From Sulfitobacter sediminilitoris (GTDB lineage Bacteria > Pseudomonadota > Alphaproteobacteria > Rhodobacterales > Rhodobacteraceae): DNA of 64,000 bases. Of this stretch, positions 35,223 to 43,003 are shown piece after piece. Numbering within the stretch: the first letter of the stretch is position 1; each line of letters opens with the position of its first letter. The notes beneath the pieces are model-generated. The model was not told the DNA's origin. It worked only from the letters and a program-made list of their open reading frames with translations, and made no database searches. The stretch covers positions 265,156 to 329,155 of the forward strand of contig NZ_JAABNT010000004.1 in assembly GCF_010667575.1 (NCBI RefSeq), written 5' to 3'. A program made the position numbers and the translations under genes.

Positions 35223-35984
35223 TTATTCCCGGATGCGCCAACCGGTGCGGAAAATCCACCAGATCACAGCCAGGCAGATCCCCGTGAACAACCCGATGGC
35301 CAGCAGGCTGGTCAGGATGGGCACGTCCGCCGTGTCAAAGAATGCCCAGCGAAAGCCGGAGATCAGATAGACCACAGGGTTGAACATCGAAATCGTCTGC
35401 CAGATCGGCGGCAGCATGGAGATTGAGTAGAACGACCCCCCCAGAAAGACGAGCGGCGTCACAATCAGCAAGGGCACGATCTGCAATTGCTCAAAGTTCC
35501 CGGCCCAGATACCGAGAATAAAGCCAAAGAGCGCAAAACTGATCGCGGTGAGGATGAGGAAGGCGACCATCGCCAGAGGATGGGCAATGGTAAAATCAAC
35601 AAAAAAGAACGCGGTGATCAGAATGATGATCCCTATGATCAGCGCCTTTGTCGCGGCTGCACCGACATAGCCAATGACGATCTCAAGAAAGCTGATCGGC
35701 GCGGCCAGAAGCTCAAAGAAGGTGCCGATGAACTTGGGGAAATAGATCCCGAAGGACGCATTGGAGATCGATTGAGTGATGACCGTCAGCATGATCAGCC
35801 CCGGCACGATGAATGCGCCATAGCTAACCCCTTCGACCTCTTCGATACGGCTGCCAATGGCAGCGCCAAAGACGACGAAGTAAAGCGAGGTGGAGATGAC
35901 CGGCGCCAGAAAGCTTTGCGCAATGGTGCGGAAAAAGCGAAACATCTCGAAGACAAAGATGGAGCGGATGGCGGTCCAGTTCAT
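35223..35984 (-). CDS. ABC-2 type transporter permease
   Basis: This 253-residue membrane protein has six helices of the ABC-2 family: [50 protein letters not shown], and a C-terminal [12 protein letters not shown] before the last helix. With the ATPase gene, whose stop overlaps its start by four bases, it forms an exporter, probably of a lipid, polysaccharide or drug. The substrate is not deducible. It ends 50 bp before the S49 gene start. Confidence 0.92.
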   Translation of the reverse strand: MNWTAIRSIFVFEMFRFFRTIAQSFLAPVISTSLYFVVFGAAIGSRIEEVEGVSYGAFIVPGLIMLTVITQSISNASFGIYFPKFIGTFFELLAAPISFLEIVIGYVGAAATKALIIGIIILITAFFFVDFTIAHPLAMVAFLILTAISFALFGFILGIWAGNFEQLQIVPLLIVTPLVFLGGSFYSISMLPPIWQTISMFNPVVYLISGFRWAFFDTADVPILTSLLAIGLFTGICLAVIWWIFRTGWRIRE

Positions 35985-36925
35985 GCCGCATCCTCCGCGT
36001 TGTCGCCGTTATTCACGAGGTTGACGAAAATCTCTTCAAGGCTGGATTGTCGCGTGACCACGTCACGCAACACGAGCCCTTCCTTGGCGACATCGCTCAG
36101 CAGTTTTGTGATGCCCGTCCGTTCAGCCCGCGTGTCATAGGTGTAGATCAATGCACTGCCATCGTCAGACAGACGCAGGGCATCGGACTGCAACAGCATG
36201 GGCACTTCACTGATCGGTTCAGTCAGTTGAACCTCCAGCTCCTTCTGCCCCATGCGGGCCATCAGCGTGTTCTTTTCTTCGACCAGCATCAATTCACCCT
36301 TGGCGATCACGCCCACACGGTCGGCAATCGCTTCAGCCTCCTCGATGTAATGGGTCGTCAGGATGATTGTCACACCGTCAGCTTTGAGGCCTGCAACAAC
36401 GTCCCACATGTCCTTGCGCAACTCCACATCCACACCAGCGGTGGGTTCATCCAGAAACAAAACCCGTGGGTCATGCGACAGCGCTTTCGCAATCAGGACG
36501 CGACGCTTCATTCCGCCGGACAGCTCCCTGATCTGGCTGTCCTTCTTGTCCCAAAGCGAAAGCTGCTTGAGCACTTTCTCAATCGCCGCGTCATCGCCGC
36601 GCTTGCCAAAAAGTCCGCGTGAGAAACGCACCGTGTTGATCACGCGCTCAAAGGGTTCAAGATTGATCTCTTGCGGGACAAGCCCAATCATCGACCGGGC
36701 GGCGCGGTAGTCATTCACAATGTCATGCCCACCGACGGTCACGGACCCAGATGTCGAAGTAGTGATCCCGCAAATAGTTGAGATCAAAGTAGTTTTGCCT
36801 GCACCATTCGGTCCAAGCAAAGCGAGGATTTCGCCCTCACGGATATCTAGATCGACACCCTTAAGCGCCTCGAAACCGCCTTTGTAGGATTTCTTGAGGT
36901 CCCGGATTTCTACGATGTTTTGCAT
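35981..36925 (-). CDS. ABC transporter ATP-binding protein (ABC-2 exporter)
   Basis: This 314-residue ATPase has Walker [10 protein letters not shown] (about residues 38-46), the Q-loop LVPQEIN, signature LSGGMKRR, Walker [13 protein letters not shown] and the H-loop TTHYIEEAE. The last 85 residues form the regulatory tail typical of ABC-2 ATPases. It is the first gene of the exporter pair and overlaps the permease start. Confidence 0.95.
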   Translation of the reverse strand: MQNIVEIRDLKKSYKGGFEALKGVDLDIREGEILALLGPNGAGKTTLISTICGITTSTSGSVTVGGHDIVNDYRAARSMIGLVPQEINLEPFERVINTVRFSRGLFGKRGDDAAIEKVLKQLSLWDKKDSQIRELSGGMKRRVLIAKALSHDPRVLFLDEPTAGVDVELRKDMWDVVAGLKADGVTIILTTHYIEEAEAIADRVGVIAKGELMLVEEKNTLMARMGQKELEVQLTEPISEVPMLLQSDALRLSDDGSALIYTYDTRAERTGITKLLSDVAKEGLVLRDVVTRQSSLEEIFVNLVNNGDNAEDAA

Positions 36926-36984
36926 GGTCTTTGCCCTTATTTGACGGGCAACCTAGACCATCTGCGACAAAGTAACAGGCCGTT

Positions 36985-37500
36985 TCAGCCCTTTGACCGT
37001 CCGAACCAGCCCTTTTTTGCGGGCGCTTCTTCTGTCACTTCTTCCATCTCTCCGTCGGATGGACCTTCAAGAGCGTCTTGCAGGTTTTGAAAAAACTGGT
37101 CCGCCATTTTCTTGGCAAAGCCGTCAATGATCCGGCTGCCAAGTTGCGCGAGCTTGCCACCGACCTTTGCCTCCACATCGTAGCTCAGTTCGGTACCGCC
37201 ATCTTTTTCAACCAGTCGGACCTCGGCCCCGCCTTTGGCAAAACCGGCAGCTCCGCCCTTGCCCGATCCGTCAATCTTGAGCGATGTGTCAGGTACCAGA
37301 TCAGAGATCGTCACCTCTCCCTTGAAGGTCGCCTTCACCGGCCCGACCTTTTGGACAACCGTCGCTTCGTAGCCCTCTTCGACCGATCCAGTGACCTCTT
37401 GCGCACCGGGTACGCATTTCTTGAGCATCTCCGGGTCCAGCAAAGCCGCGTATACTTCGGACGGAGGAACAGAAATCTGGCGGGTGTCGGACATTTGCAT
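36985..37500 (-). CDS. CoxG-like SRPBCC family protein
   Basis: This 171-residue protein matches the CO-dehydrogenase subunit G family: RQISVPPSEVYAALLDPEMLKKCVPGAQEV, then VGPVKATFKGEV and VGGKLAQLGSRIIDGFAKKMADQFF (seen in pieces). CoxG proteins tether molybdenum hydroxylases to the membrane, or act as lipid- or ligand-binding factors. No CO dehydrogenase is near, so the partner is unknown. The C-terminal EEVTEEAPAKKGWFGRSKG is a charged tail that may bind membrane. Confidence 0.88.
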   Translation of the reverse strand: MQMSDTRQISVPPSEVYAALLDPEMLKKCVPGAQEVTGSVEEGYEATVVQKVGPVKATFKGEVTISDLVPDTSLKIDGSGKGGAAGFAKGGAEVRLVEKDGGTELSYDVEAKVGGKLAQLGSRIIDGFAKKMADQFFQNLQDALEGPSDGEMEEVTEEAPAKKGWFGRSKG

Positions 37501-37569
37501 GAGGGGCGCTCCTTGAATGACGTGGTGGCCTAGTTAACGCGGAGACTGCCCCAGCGGCAAGGCCTGCAC

Positions 37570-38532
37570 TCAGGACACCCGCACAACGACTTTTCCGGTC
37601 GCTTTGCGCGTGCGCAAAAGATCAAGCGCATCGTTTGCCTGATCGAGTGGCACAACATTGCTGACATGCGGTTTGATTTTGCCCGCAACATACCAGTCGA
37701 TCAAAGTTTTGAAGCTGTCAGTCAGTACCGAGGGTCTGATCTTGGCGTATCCGCCCCAGTAAAGGCCCATGACGGTCAGGTTCTTGACCAATAGGATATT
37801 CGCAGGGATCTGCGGCACATCACCGGAAGCAAATCCCAGCGGCAAAAGCCGCGCTTCAGAATTGCAGGCCCGCATCGCCGCCTTGAACTGATCACCGCCC
37901 ACCGGGTCATAGACGACATCCGCGCCACCCAGCCCCTTGACGATCTCCCGGATGTCATCCGTTTCGGAATCGATCAGGTGATCGGCTCCTGCGGCGCGGC
38001 AGACCTCAAGCTTTTCTCTGCCCCGTGCACAGGCGATAACCTCGGCGCCCATGACCTTGCCCAATTCGACCGCCGTCAAACCGACGCCCCCCGATGCGCC
38101 CAGCACCAACAGACGTTCTCCGGGTTGCATCTTCGCCTTGTAGTCAAGTGCGACATGGCTGGTGCCGTAGGCGATCAGGAATGCTGCCGCATCTACCGCG
38201 CTCATTTCATCCGGGATCGGAACACATGCCTTGGCAGGTATTGCCGCGTATTCCGCCAGTCCACCCGAGCCTACATAAGCCGCCACCCGCTGACCGCTTT
38301 GCAAATCGGAGACACCTTCGCCCACCGCTTTCACCGTTCCGCAAACCTCCATGCCCACGGCGAAGGGCAGCGGGGGTTTTTCCTGATAGGTACCCTTGAT
38401 CATCAGCGTATCGGCAAAATTCATCCCGCAGGTGTCGATCTTGACCAGCACTTCTCCGGCGGCGGAGATGGGCATTTCAAGCTCCTGCATGCTGAGCGGA
38501 GCGTCGTAGGCGGTAACTTGCATGGCGCGCAT
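37570..38532 (-). CDS. NADPH:quinone oxidoreductase, zinc-free MDR family
   Basis: This 320-residue medium-chain reductase has the QOR pattern: CGMNFADTLMIKGTY, FAVGMEVCGTVKAVGEGV, and the nucleotide loop GASGGVGLTAVELGKVMGA (about residues 146-164). No catalytic zinc ligand set is present. It reduces quinones or enones with NADPH. The preferred ATG at 38532 gives MRAMQVTAY; a second ATG lies nine bases on. A 42-base upstream extension has no homology. Confidence 0.92.
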   Translation of the reverse strand: MRAMQVTAYDAPLSMQELEMPISAAGEVLVKIDTCGMNFADTLMIKGTYQEKPPLPFAVGMEVCGTVKAVGEGVSDLQSGQRVAAYVGSGGLAEYAAIPAKACVPIPDEMSAVDAAAFLIAYGTSHVALDYKAKMQPGERLLVLGASGGVGLTAVELGKVMGAEVIACARGREKLEVCRAAGADHLIDSETDDIREIVKGLGGADVVYDPVGGDQFKAAMRACNSEARLLPLGFASGDVPQIPANILLVKNLTVMGLYWGGYAKIRPSVLTDSFKTLIDWYVAGKIKPHVSNVVPLDQANDALDLLRTRKATGKVVVRVS

Positions 38533-38618
38533 GGATTGGATCCTCTCGTGATGTTGGGCGCCAGATGCCCCCATGTCGGCTGGGAAAACAAGGCCGCGCG
38601 TGACAGAAATTGCGGTGC

Positions 38619-39968
38619 CTATCGCGGGAAACTCAACTCAACGCGCAAGCCTGGTGCATTGTCGGCAAGTTCTACCGTCGCACCATGCAACCCGGCGACC
38701 GCCTCGACCAGGCTGAGGCCAAGCCCGTGTCCGGGCGTATGCCTGCTGCGGTCCAGACGATAGAGCCGCTGCACAACCTTGTCCTTTTCGTCTGCCGGGA
38801 TGCCCGGACCATTATCTGCAACGATCAGCTTGAGCTGACCGTCCTGCGCTGTCAGTTGCACCGAAACATGGCTGCCATCGGGCGTGTGGCGCAGGGCATT
38901 TTCGATCAGATTCGACAGCATCTGCCCCAAAAGCGCACGGTCCCCCTTGATAAATGCCTCTTCAAGGTCTGCTGTCAGGGTAAGGTGATGATGGCTGGCC
39001 ACAGCACTTGGTTCAAAAACCTCAACCACGGTGCGGCAGACCTGTGCCAGATCCACCTTTTCAAATCGGTTTCTGGGCGATCCTGCCTCGACCTGCGCCA
39101 GTTGCAGCAAGGACTGAAAGACACGTGTCATATCGTTCACTTCGTCTTGCGTCTTGCTGACCAGAGCGGCGACCTCTCCGTCCTCATCAACCTTCGCTTC
39201 AAGCTCTTCAAGATAGACCGCAACACGCTGAAGGGGTGTTTTCAGATCATGCGCGATGTCTGACGAGACGCCCTTGAGCGCCTTCATCTGCGCTTCCTGA
39301 GCGCCTGCCATCTGGTTGAGCTTGCCGCCGATGCGAACGAGATCGTCAGACCAGCGCGGCCCGATCGTGACGCGCGCGCCCAAGTCACCGCTGGTCATGC
39401 GGTCCAGCGCCGAGCTGACAACTTCCACATGCCTCTTTGAACGACGCGCGAGGATTAACCCCCCGGAAAGAGCGATAAGAACCGTGGGAAGCAGGCTGAT
39501 CAGCAGAATGTTCACGAACACATCCCGCAATGCGACGATCTCGGCCCGGCTGCGGGCCACCGTGATCAGACCACCGTAAAGCGTATCTGTCAGGGACAGG
39601 TAGTCGCCTGAAAACTGGGCCCGCTCAGGGTTCAGTGAAAAGATATGGAAACCTTCATCGTCCTGCGCAATTGCACCGTTGCCGTAGATGCGCCCATCCG
39701 GTCCGATATAGCTGAGGATCAATCGGTTCGGATCAGCCTCACGAGATTCCGCATCGACCAGCAATGCGACAGCGCGTGCGTTTGGCGCGGCACGAAACCC
39801 CGCCAAGTCCTGACGCAGATCAGCGCGAATGGTTTGTTCGAAGGAGGATTGTGTCACCGCATAGCTCGCTGCGAGGCTGAGCAGCGAAACGACAGCAAAA
39901 AGAGCCACCAAAAGGATGGCCAGCCGGATCGGCATGGACCGCCAAAGCTGCCGGATCCGATCCTTCAC
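38619..39968 (-). CDS. HAMP sensor histidine kinase, partner of the adjacent response regulator
   Basis: This 449-residue inner-membrane kinase starts at GTG 39968, overlapping the regulator stop (GTGA). It has TM1 (about residues 14-38), a periplasmic sensor of about 110 residues and TM2 (about 150-174). A HAMP linker and HisKA with DIAHDLKTPL follow (phospho-His240). The HATPase domain has LIENALRHTP, DNGPGIP and HGLGLSL. The divergent htrA gene and the periplasmic sensor suggest an envelope-stress signal; this is inference from position. Confidence 0.93.
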   Translation of the reverse strand: MKDRIRQLWRSMPIRLAILLVALFAVVSLLSLAASYAVTQSSFEQTIRADLRQDLAGFRAAPNARAVALLVDAESREADPNRLILSYIGPDGRIYGNGAIAQDDEGFHIFSLNPERAQFSGDYLSLTDTLYGGLITVARSRAEIVALRDVFVNILLISLLPTVLIALSGGLILARRSKRHVEVVSSALDRMTSGDLGARVTIGPRWSDDLVRIGGKLNQMAGAQEAQMKALKGVSSDIAHDLKTPLQRVAVYLEELEAKVDEDGEVAALVSKTQDEVNDMTRVFQSLLQLAQVEAGSPRNRFEKVDLAQVCRTVVEVFEPSAVASHHHLTLTADLEEAFIKGDRALLGQMLSNLIENALRHTPDGSHVSVQLTAQDGQLKLIVADNGPGIPADEKDKVVQRLYRLDRSRHTPGHGLGLSLVEAVAGLHGATVELADNAPGLRVELSFPR

Positions 39969-40636
39969 GCGGCAATCCTGTAGCCCGCACCACGGACAGT
40001 CTCGATCAGTTCACGATCAAAGGGTTTATCCACCTTCGCCCTGAGGCGGCTGATGTGGGTCTCGACGACGTTCGTACCGGGGTCAAACCCGATGTCCCAC
40101 ACGCTTTCCAACAGCATGGTCCGCGTTTGAACACGTCCCTTGCGCCGCAAGAGATGTTCCAGCAGCGCAAATTCTCTCGGCAACAGGTCAAGCTCAACGC
40201 CGCTGCGCGTCACCTTGCGTGTGATCAGGTTCATTTCCAAATCGCCGGTTTTCAGCACCGTTTCGTTTTCAATGGCTTGCGGCCGCCGCGCCAGGGCACT
40301 GACACGCGCCGACAATTCGCCGAACACGAAAGGTTTGGCCAGATAATCATCCGCTCCGGCATGCAGGCCTTCGATCCGGTCATCCACGTCGCCCAGCGCG
40401 GTGAGCAACAAAACCGGCGTCTTAATACCTGCGCCCCGAAGTGTCTTGAGCACGGTCAACCCATCCACCCCGGGCAACATCCGGTCTAAAATCATCACGT
40501 CATAGCTGGTCGACGTGGCGGCAATCAGCCCGGACTTCCCATCATCGAACAAGTCCACCACATGTCCCTCCTCGCGCAATCCTCGCGCGATATAGGCCCC
40601 GGTCGTGGCGTCGTCTTCTACAATCAGCAGCTTCAT
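39965..40636 (-). CDS. OmpR/PhoB family response regulator
   Basis: This 223-residue regulator has a receiver domain with acidic pocket VEDDA, phospho-acceptor Asp51 in VMILDRMLPG, the Thr of LLTALGD and the Lys of LAKPF. A winged-helix DNA-binding domain ends SRLRAKVDKPFDRELIETVRGAGYRI (in pieces). The ATG at 40636 (MKLLIVEDD) is chosen over an upstream extension. The kinase follows with a four-base overlap. The likely target is the shared intergenic region with htrA. Confidence 0.94.
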   Translation of the reverse strand: MKLLIVEDDATTGAYIARGLREEGHVVDLFDDGKSGLIAATSTSYDVMILDRMLPGVDGLTVLKTLRGAGIKTPVLLLTALGDVDDRIEGLHAGADDYLAKPFVFGELSARVSALARRPQAIENETVLKTGDLEMNLITRKVTRSGVELDLLPREFALLEHLLRRKGRVQTRTMLLESVWDIGFDPGTNVVETHISRLRAKVDKPFDRELIETVRGAGYRIAA

Positions 40637-40702
40637 CTTGATCCGTCGGCAGTTATGTCTCGCCACCTATATAAGACACCGGATGCGATCAGGACCCCTC
40701 GT

Positions 40703-40736
40703 TACAAATTTGTATACCGCACCCCAGCGCTTTGTA
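40703..40736. promoter_or_regulatory. Palindrome and repeated half-site between the two-component genes and htrA
   Basis: A perfect 12-bp palindrome TACAAATTTGTA lies at 40703-40714. The half-site TTTGTA recurs at 40731-40736, 22 bp (two helical turns) from its first copy at 40709. OmpR-type regulators bind repeated half-sites with helical spacing. The site sits between divergent regulator and htrA starts and is a candidate operator, by inference. Confidence 0.4.
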
Positions 40737-40788
40737 AGGCAGGCCCGCCATATGGGCATGGTAACGAAATTCCTGAAAGAGGCATAAC

Positions 40789-41892
40789 ATGCGTTCACTC
40801 CTTCCCCTTACCTCCCGCACGGCGACGGCGGCACTGACGGCGGCCATGCTGTCCGCGTCGGCGCTCACGCTTGCCCCATCGGCCGCGTTGGCGGTGCCAG
40901 CGGGCGGCTATGCTGATCTGGTCGAGGAAGTCTCGCCCGCGGTGGTCTTTATCGAAGTCACCGGCAAAGCGCAGCTGGCATCGACGGACCTGCCCCAGAA
41001 TATCCCACCACAGCTGCGCGAATTCTTTGGCGATCGGGGGCCAGGTCAGCGCGCGCCAAGCCAGGGCATTGGCTCCGGTTTTATCATTTCTGAAGATGGC
41101 CAGATCGTGACAAACCACCATGTCGTTGCTGGCGCGGAAAGCGTGAAGGTCAAGCTTGCAGATGGCCGCAGCTATGACGCCGAAGTTGTTGGCAGCGACC
41201 CAATGACCGATATCGCGCTGCTAAAGCTGGACGCGGACGAGACATTTCCAACTGTCGAGTTTGGCGCGTCACAGGATCTGCGCGTCGGCGATGAGGTGGT
41301 TGCAGTTGGCAACCCCTTCGGGCTTGGCGGGACAGTAACATCCGGTATCGTATCCGCCCTTTCCCGCGATATCCGTTCGGGTCCGTTTGACGATTTCATC
41401 CAGACTGATGCGGCAATCAACCGGGGCAACTCCGGCGGACCGCTCTTTAACAACGAGGGCGACGTGATCGGCGTGAATACGGCCATTATCTCACCCGGCG
41501 GCGGTTCTGTTGGAATTGGCTTTGCGGTGCCGTCAGATCTGGTTCAGACGGTCGTGGCCGATCTGGCCGATGATGGTCAGTTGGCACGTGGCTGGCTGGG
41601 TGTGAACATTCGCCCGATGACAGAGGAAGTAGCCTCCGTGCTTGGCTACGACGCGCCCAAGGGTGCCGTCATTGAAGCGGTAAGTGACGATAGTCCGGCG
41701 GAAAAGGCCGGTCTGAAAGAAGGTGACATCATCCTGTCCTTTGGCGAAGTCGAGGTGAAGGAACTGCGCGATCTGACCCGCGCCGTTGCGACCACAAAAC
41801 CTGAAGACAGCGCAGTTATCACTGTTCTGCGAAAAGGCAAAGAAGTCGTGCTGGACGTGACCGTGGGAACGCTGAAACCACAAGAGGCGTAA
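40789..41892 (+). CDS. HtrA/DegQ-like periplasmic serine protease, single PDZ domain
   Basis: This 367-residue protein has a signal peptide (about residues 1-35) and a trypsin-like domain. The catalytic residues are His111 in TNHHVV, Asp141 in PMTDIALLK and Ser215 in GNSGGPLF. One PDZ domain follows (from about residue 265: GWLGVNIRPM, AGLKEGDIIL). DegP and DegQ have two PDZ domains; one PDZ resembles DegS or short HtrA, but here there is no obvious N-terminal anchor. AGAGG lies six bases before the ATG. It is divergent from a two-component system, suggesting stress control. Confidence 0.92.
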   Translation: MRSLLPLTSRTATAALTAAMLSASALTLAPSAALAVPAGGYADLVEEVSPAVVFIEVTGKAQLASTDLPQNIPPQLREFFGDRGPGQRAPSQGIGSGFIISEDGQIVTNHHVVAGAESVKVKLADGRSYDAEVVGSDPMTDIALLKLDADETFPTVEFGASQDLRVGDEVVAVGNPFGLGGTVTSGIVSALSRDIRSGPFDDFIQTDAAINRGNSGGPLFNNEGDVIGVNTAIISPGGGSVGIGFAVPSDLVQTVVADLADDGQLARGWLGVNIRPMTEEVASVLGYDAPKGAVIEAVSDDSPAEKAGLKEGDIILSFGEVEVKELRDLTRAVATTKPEDSAVITVLRKGKEVVLDVTVGTLKPQEA

Positions 41893-41938
41893 CCGATCTG
41901 CGCGCAGCCTGTCCCCCTCTTTAAGGCCGCGCTCACTG

Positions 41939-41968
41939 GCCCCGCACATTCCTTGTGCGGGGCTTTTT
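41939..41968 (+). terminator. Rho-independent terminator after htrA
   Basis: The sequence has a 10-bp perfect stem, with arms GCCCCGCACA (41939-41948) and TGTGCGGGGC (41954-41963), a five-base loop and TTTTT at 41964-41968. It lies 46 bp after the htrA stop and should end its transcript. Confidence 0.9.
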
Positions 41969-42148
41969 CGTGCAAGGGCACCACTTTTTCTCTCTGTCCG
42001 CCCTGCGTACGCGGGCAAGATCAAACAAAAGCATTTTGAGATGCTTCGGGAATTTCCGGAGGAGAAGCTGGAAATGGCAGTGGCCCTGTAGTAGACAGAG
42101 TCCACTACCAAAAGACTCGTCAGCAATTTCGATAAGGAAATACTCAAA

Positions 42149-42745
42149 GTGTTCCAGAATGCTCAGACGATCTCACCGCTTGCTGCCTTTCTGGCACTGG
42201 GTACCTCAATCTATGCACTGCTCGCACTGGCATTGGGTTGGGGTCTGAATGTTGAACTGTTGATTCGCCATCCAGCCACTCAGTCTGCGATGGTCCCAGC
42301 AACGGCAGCAGGTTTTTTGGTGACCGGAACAGCCGTGATCGCGACCGGGGTCGGCCTTTCGAAACTGGCGCACATACTGACCGGGATCGTCCTTGTAATC
42401 ATTTGCATGACAGCTCTTGGGCAGCTTTATGGATGGTACAGACCTGCCGAGCTTTTTGTCACGCAATTAGCAGGCACTGAGGGTATGGCACCGGCAACGG
42501 AATTTGGTTTCATTTTGGCAGTTTTTGCGCTGAACCGGCTTATTGCAGGGTCAATATTCATCGTCGAAGCCATCAGCATTTTTGGTCTTTCCAGCGCGAT
42601 CATGATTGCCCTTCTTAACCTGTCCGGCACGACGGGAGAGTTTGGGCTGGGATTTCTGATCGGGATCTCGTTGCAGACATCAATCCTGTTCGCACTGCTT
42701 TTCACAGCGCTTTGCCTTGTGTCCAACACTCACAAACCGGACTGA
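42149..42745 (+). CDS. Six-helix membrane protein with internal repeat, hypothetical
   Basis: This 198-residue hydrophobic protein starts at GTG 42149, with AAGGA ten bases upstream. About six helices are visible. Two similar segments, AMVPATAAGFLVTG (about residue 47) and GMAPATEFGFILAV (about 112), suggest an internal duplication. This pattern recalls the membrane input domains of some sensor kinases and GGDEF proteins, but no signalling output domain is attached. It has its own upstream region between the htrA terminator and the start. Function unknown. Confidence 0.75.
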   Translation: MFQNAQTISPLAAFLALGTSIYALLALALGWGLNVELLIRHPATQSAMVPATAAGFLVTGTAVIATGVGLSKLAHILTGIVLVIICMTALGQLYGWYRPAELFVTQLAGTEGMAPATEFGFILAVFALNRLIAGSIFIVEAISIFGLSSAIMIALLNLSGTTGEFGLGFLIGISLQTSILFALLFTALCLVSNTHKPD

Positions 42746-43003
42746 TCGTTCCGGCTGGGTTCAAAGTCCTGACATACCAAAAGTGACGAATGGCAGGGTT
42801 CAAACACCGATGCCTTTGGGATGCTTTGTCATAAGACGCCAGCCAAGTGTGGACGTGCGTCCCGACCGCAACCGGTAGTCCCGGACAGCTAAAACAGCCG
42901 GTTCACACAATAATTATAACAATCCCGTCCGGTTTCCCTTGAGAAACCCCGTCATTTAGCACAGATATGTCCGAACCTTTCAGGCCTTTGATCAGGAGTT
43001 CGC

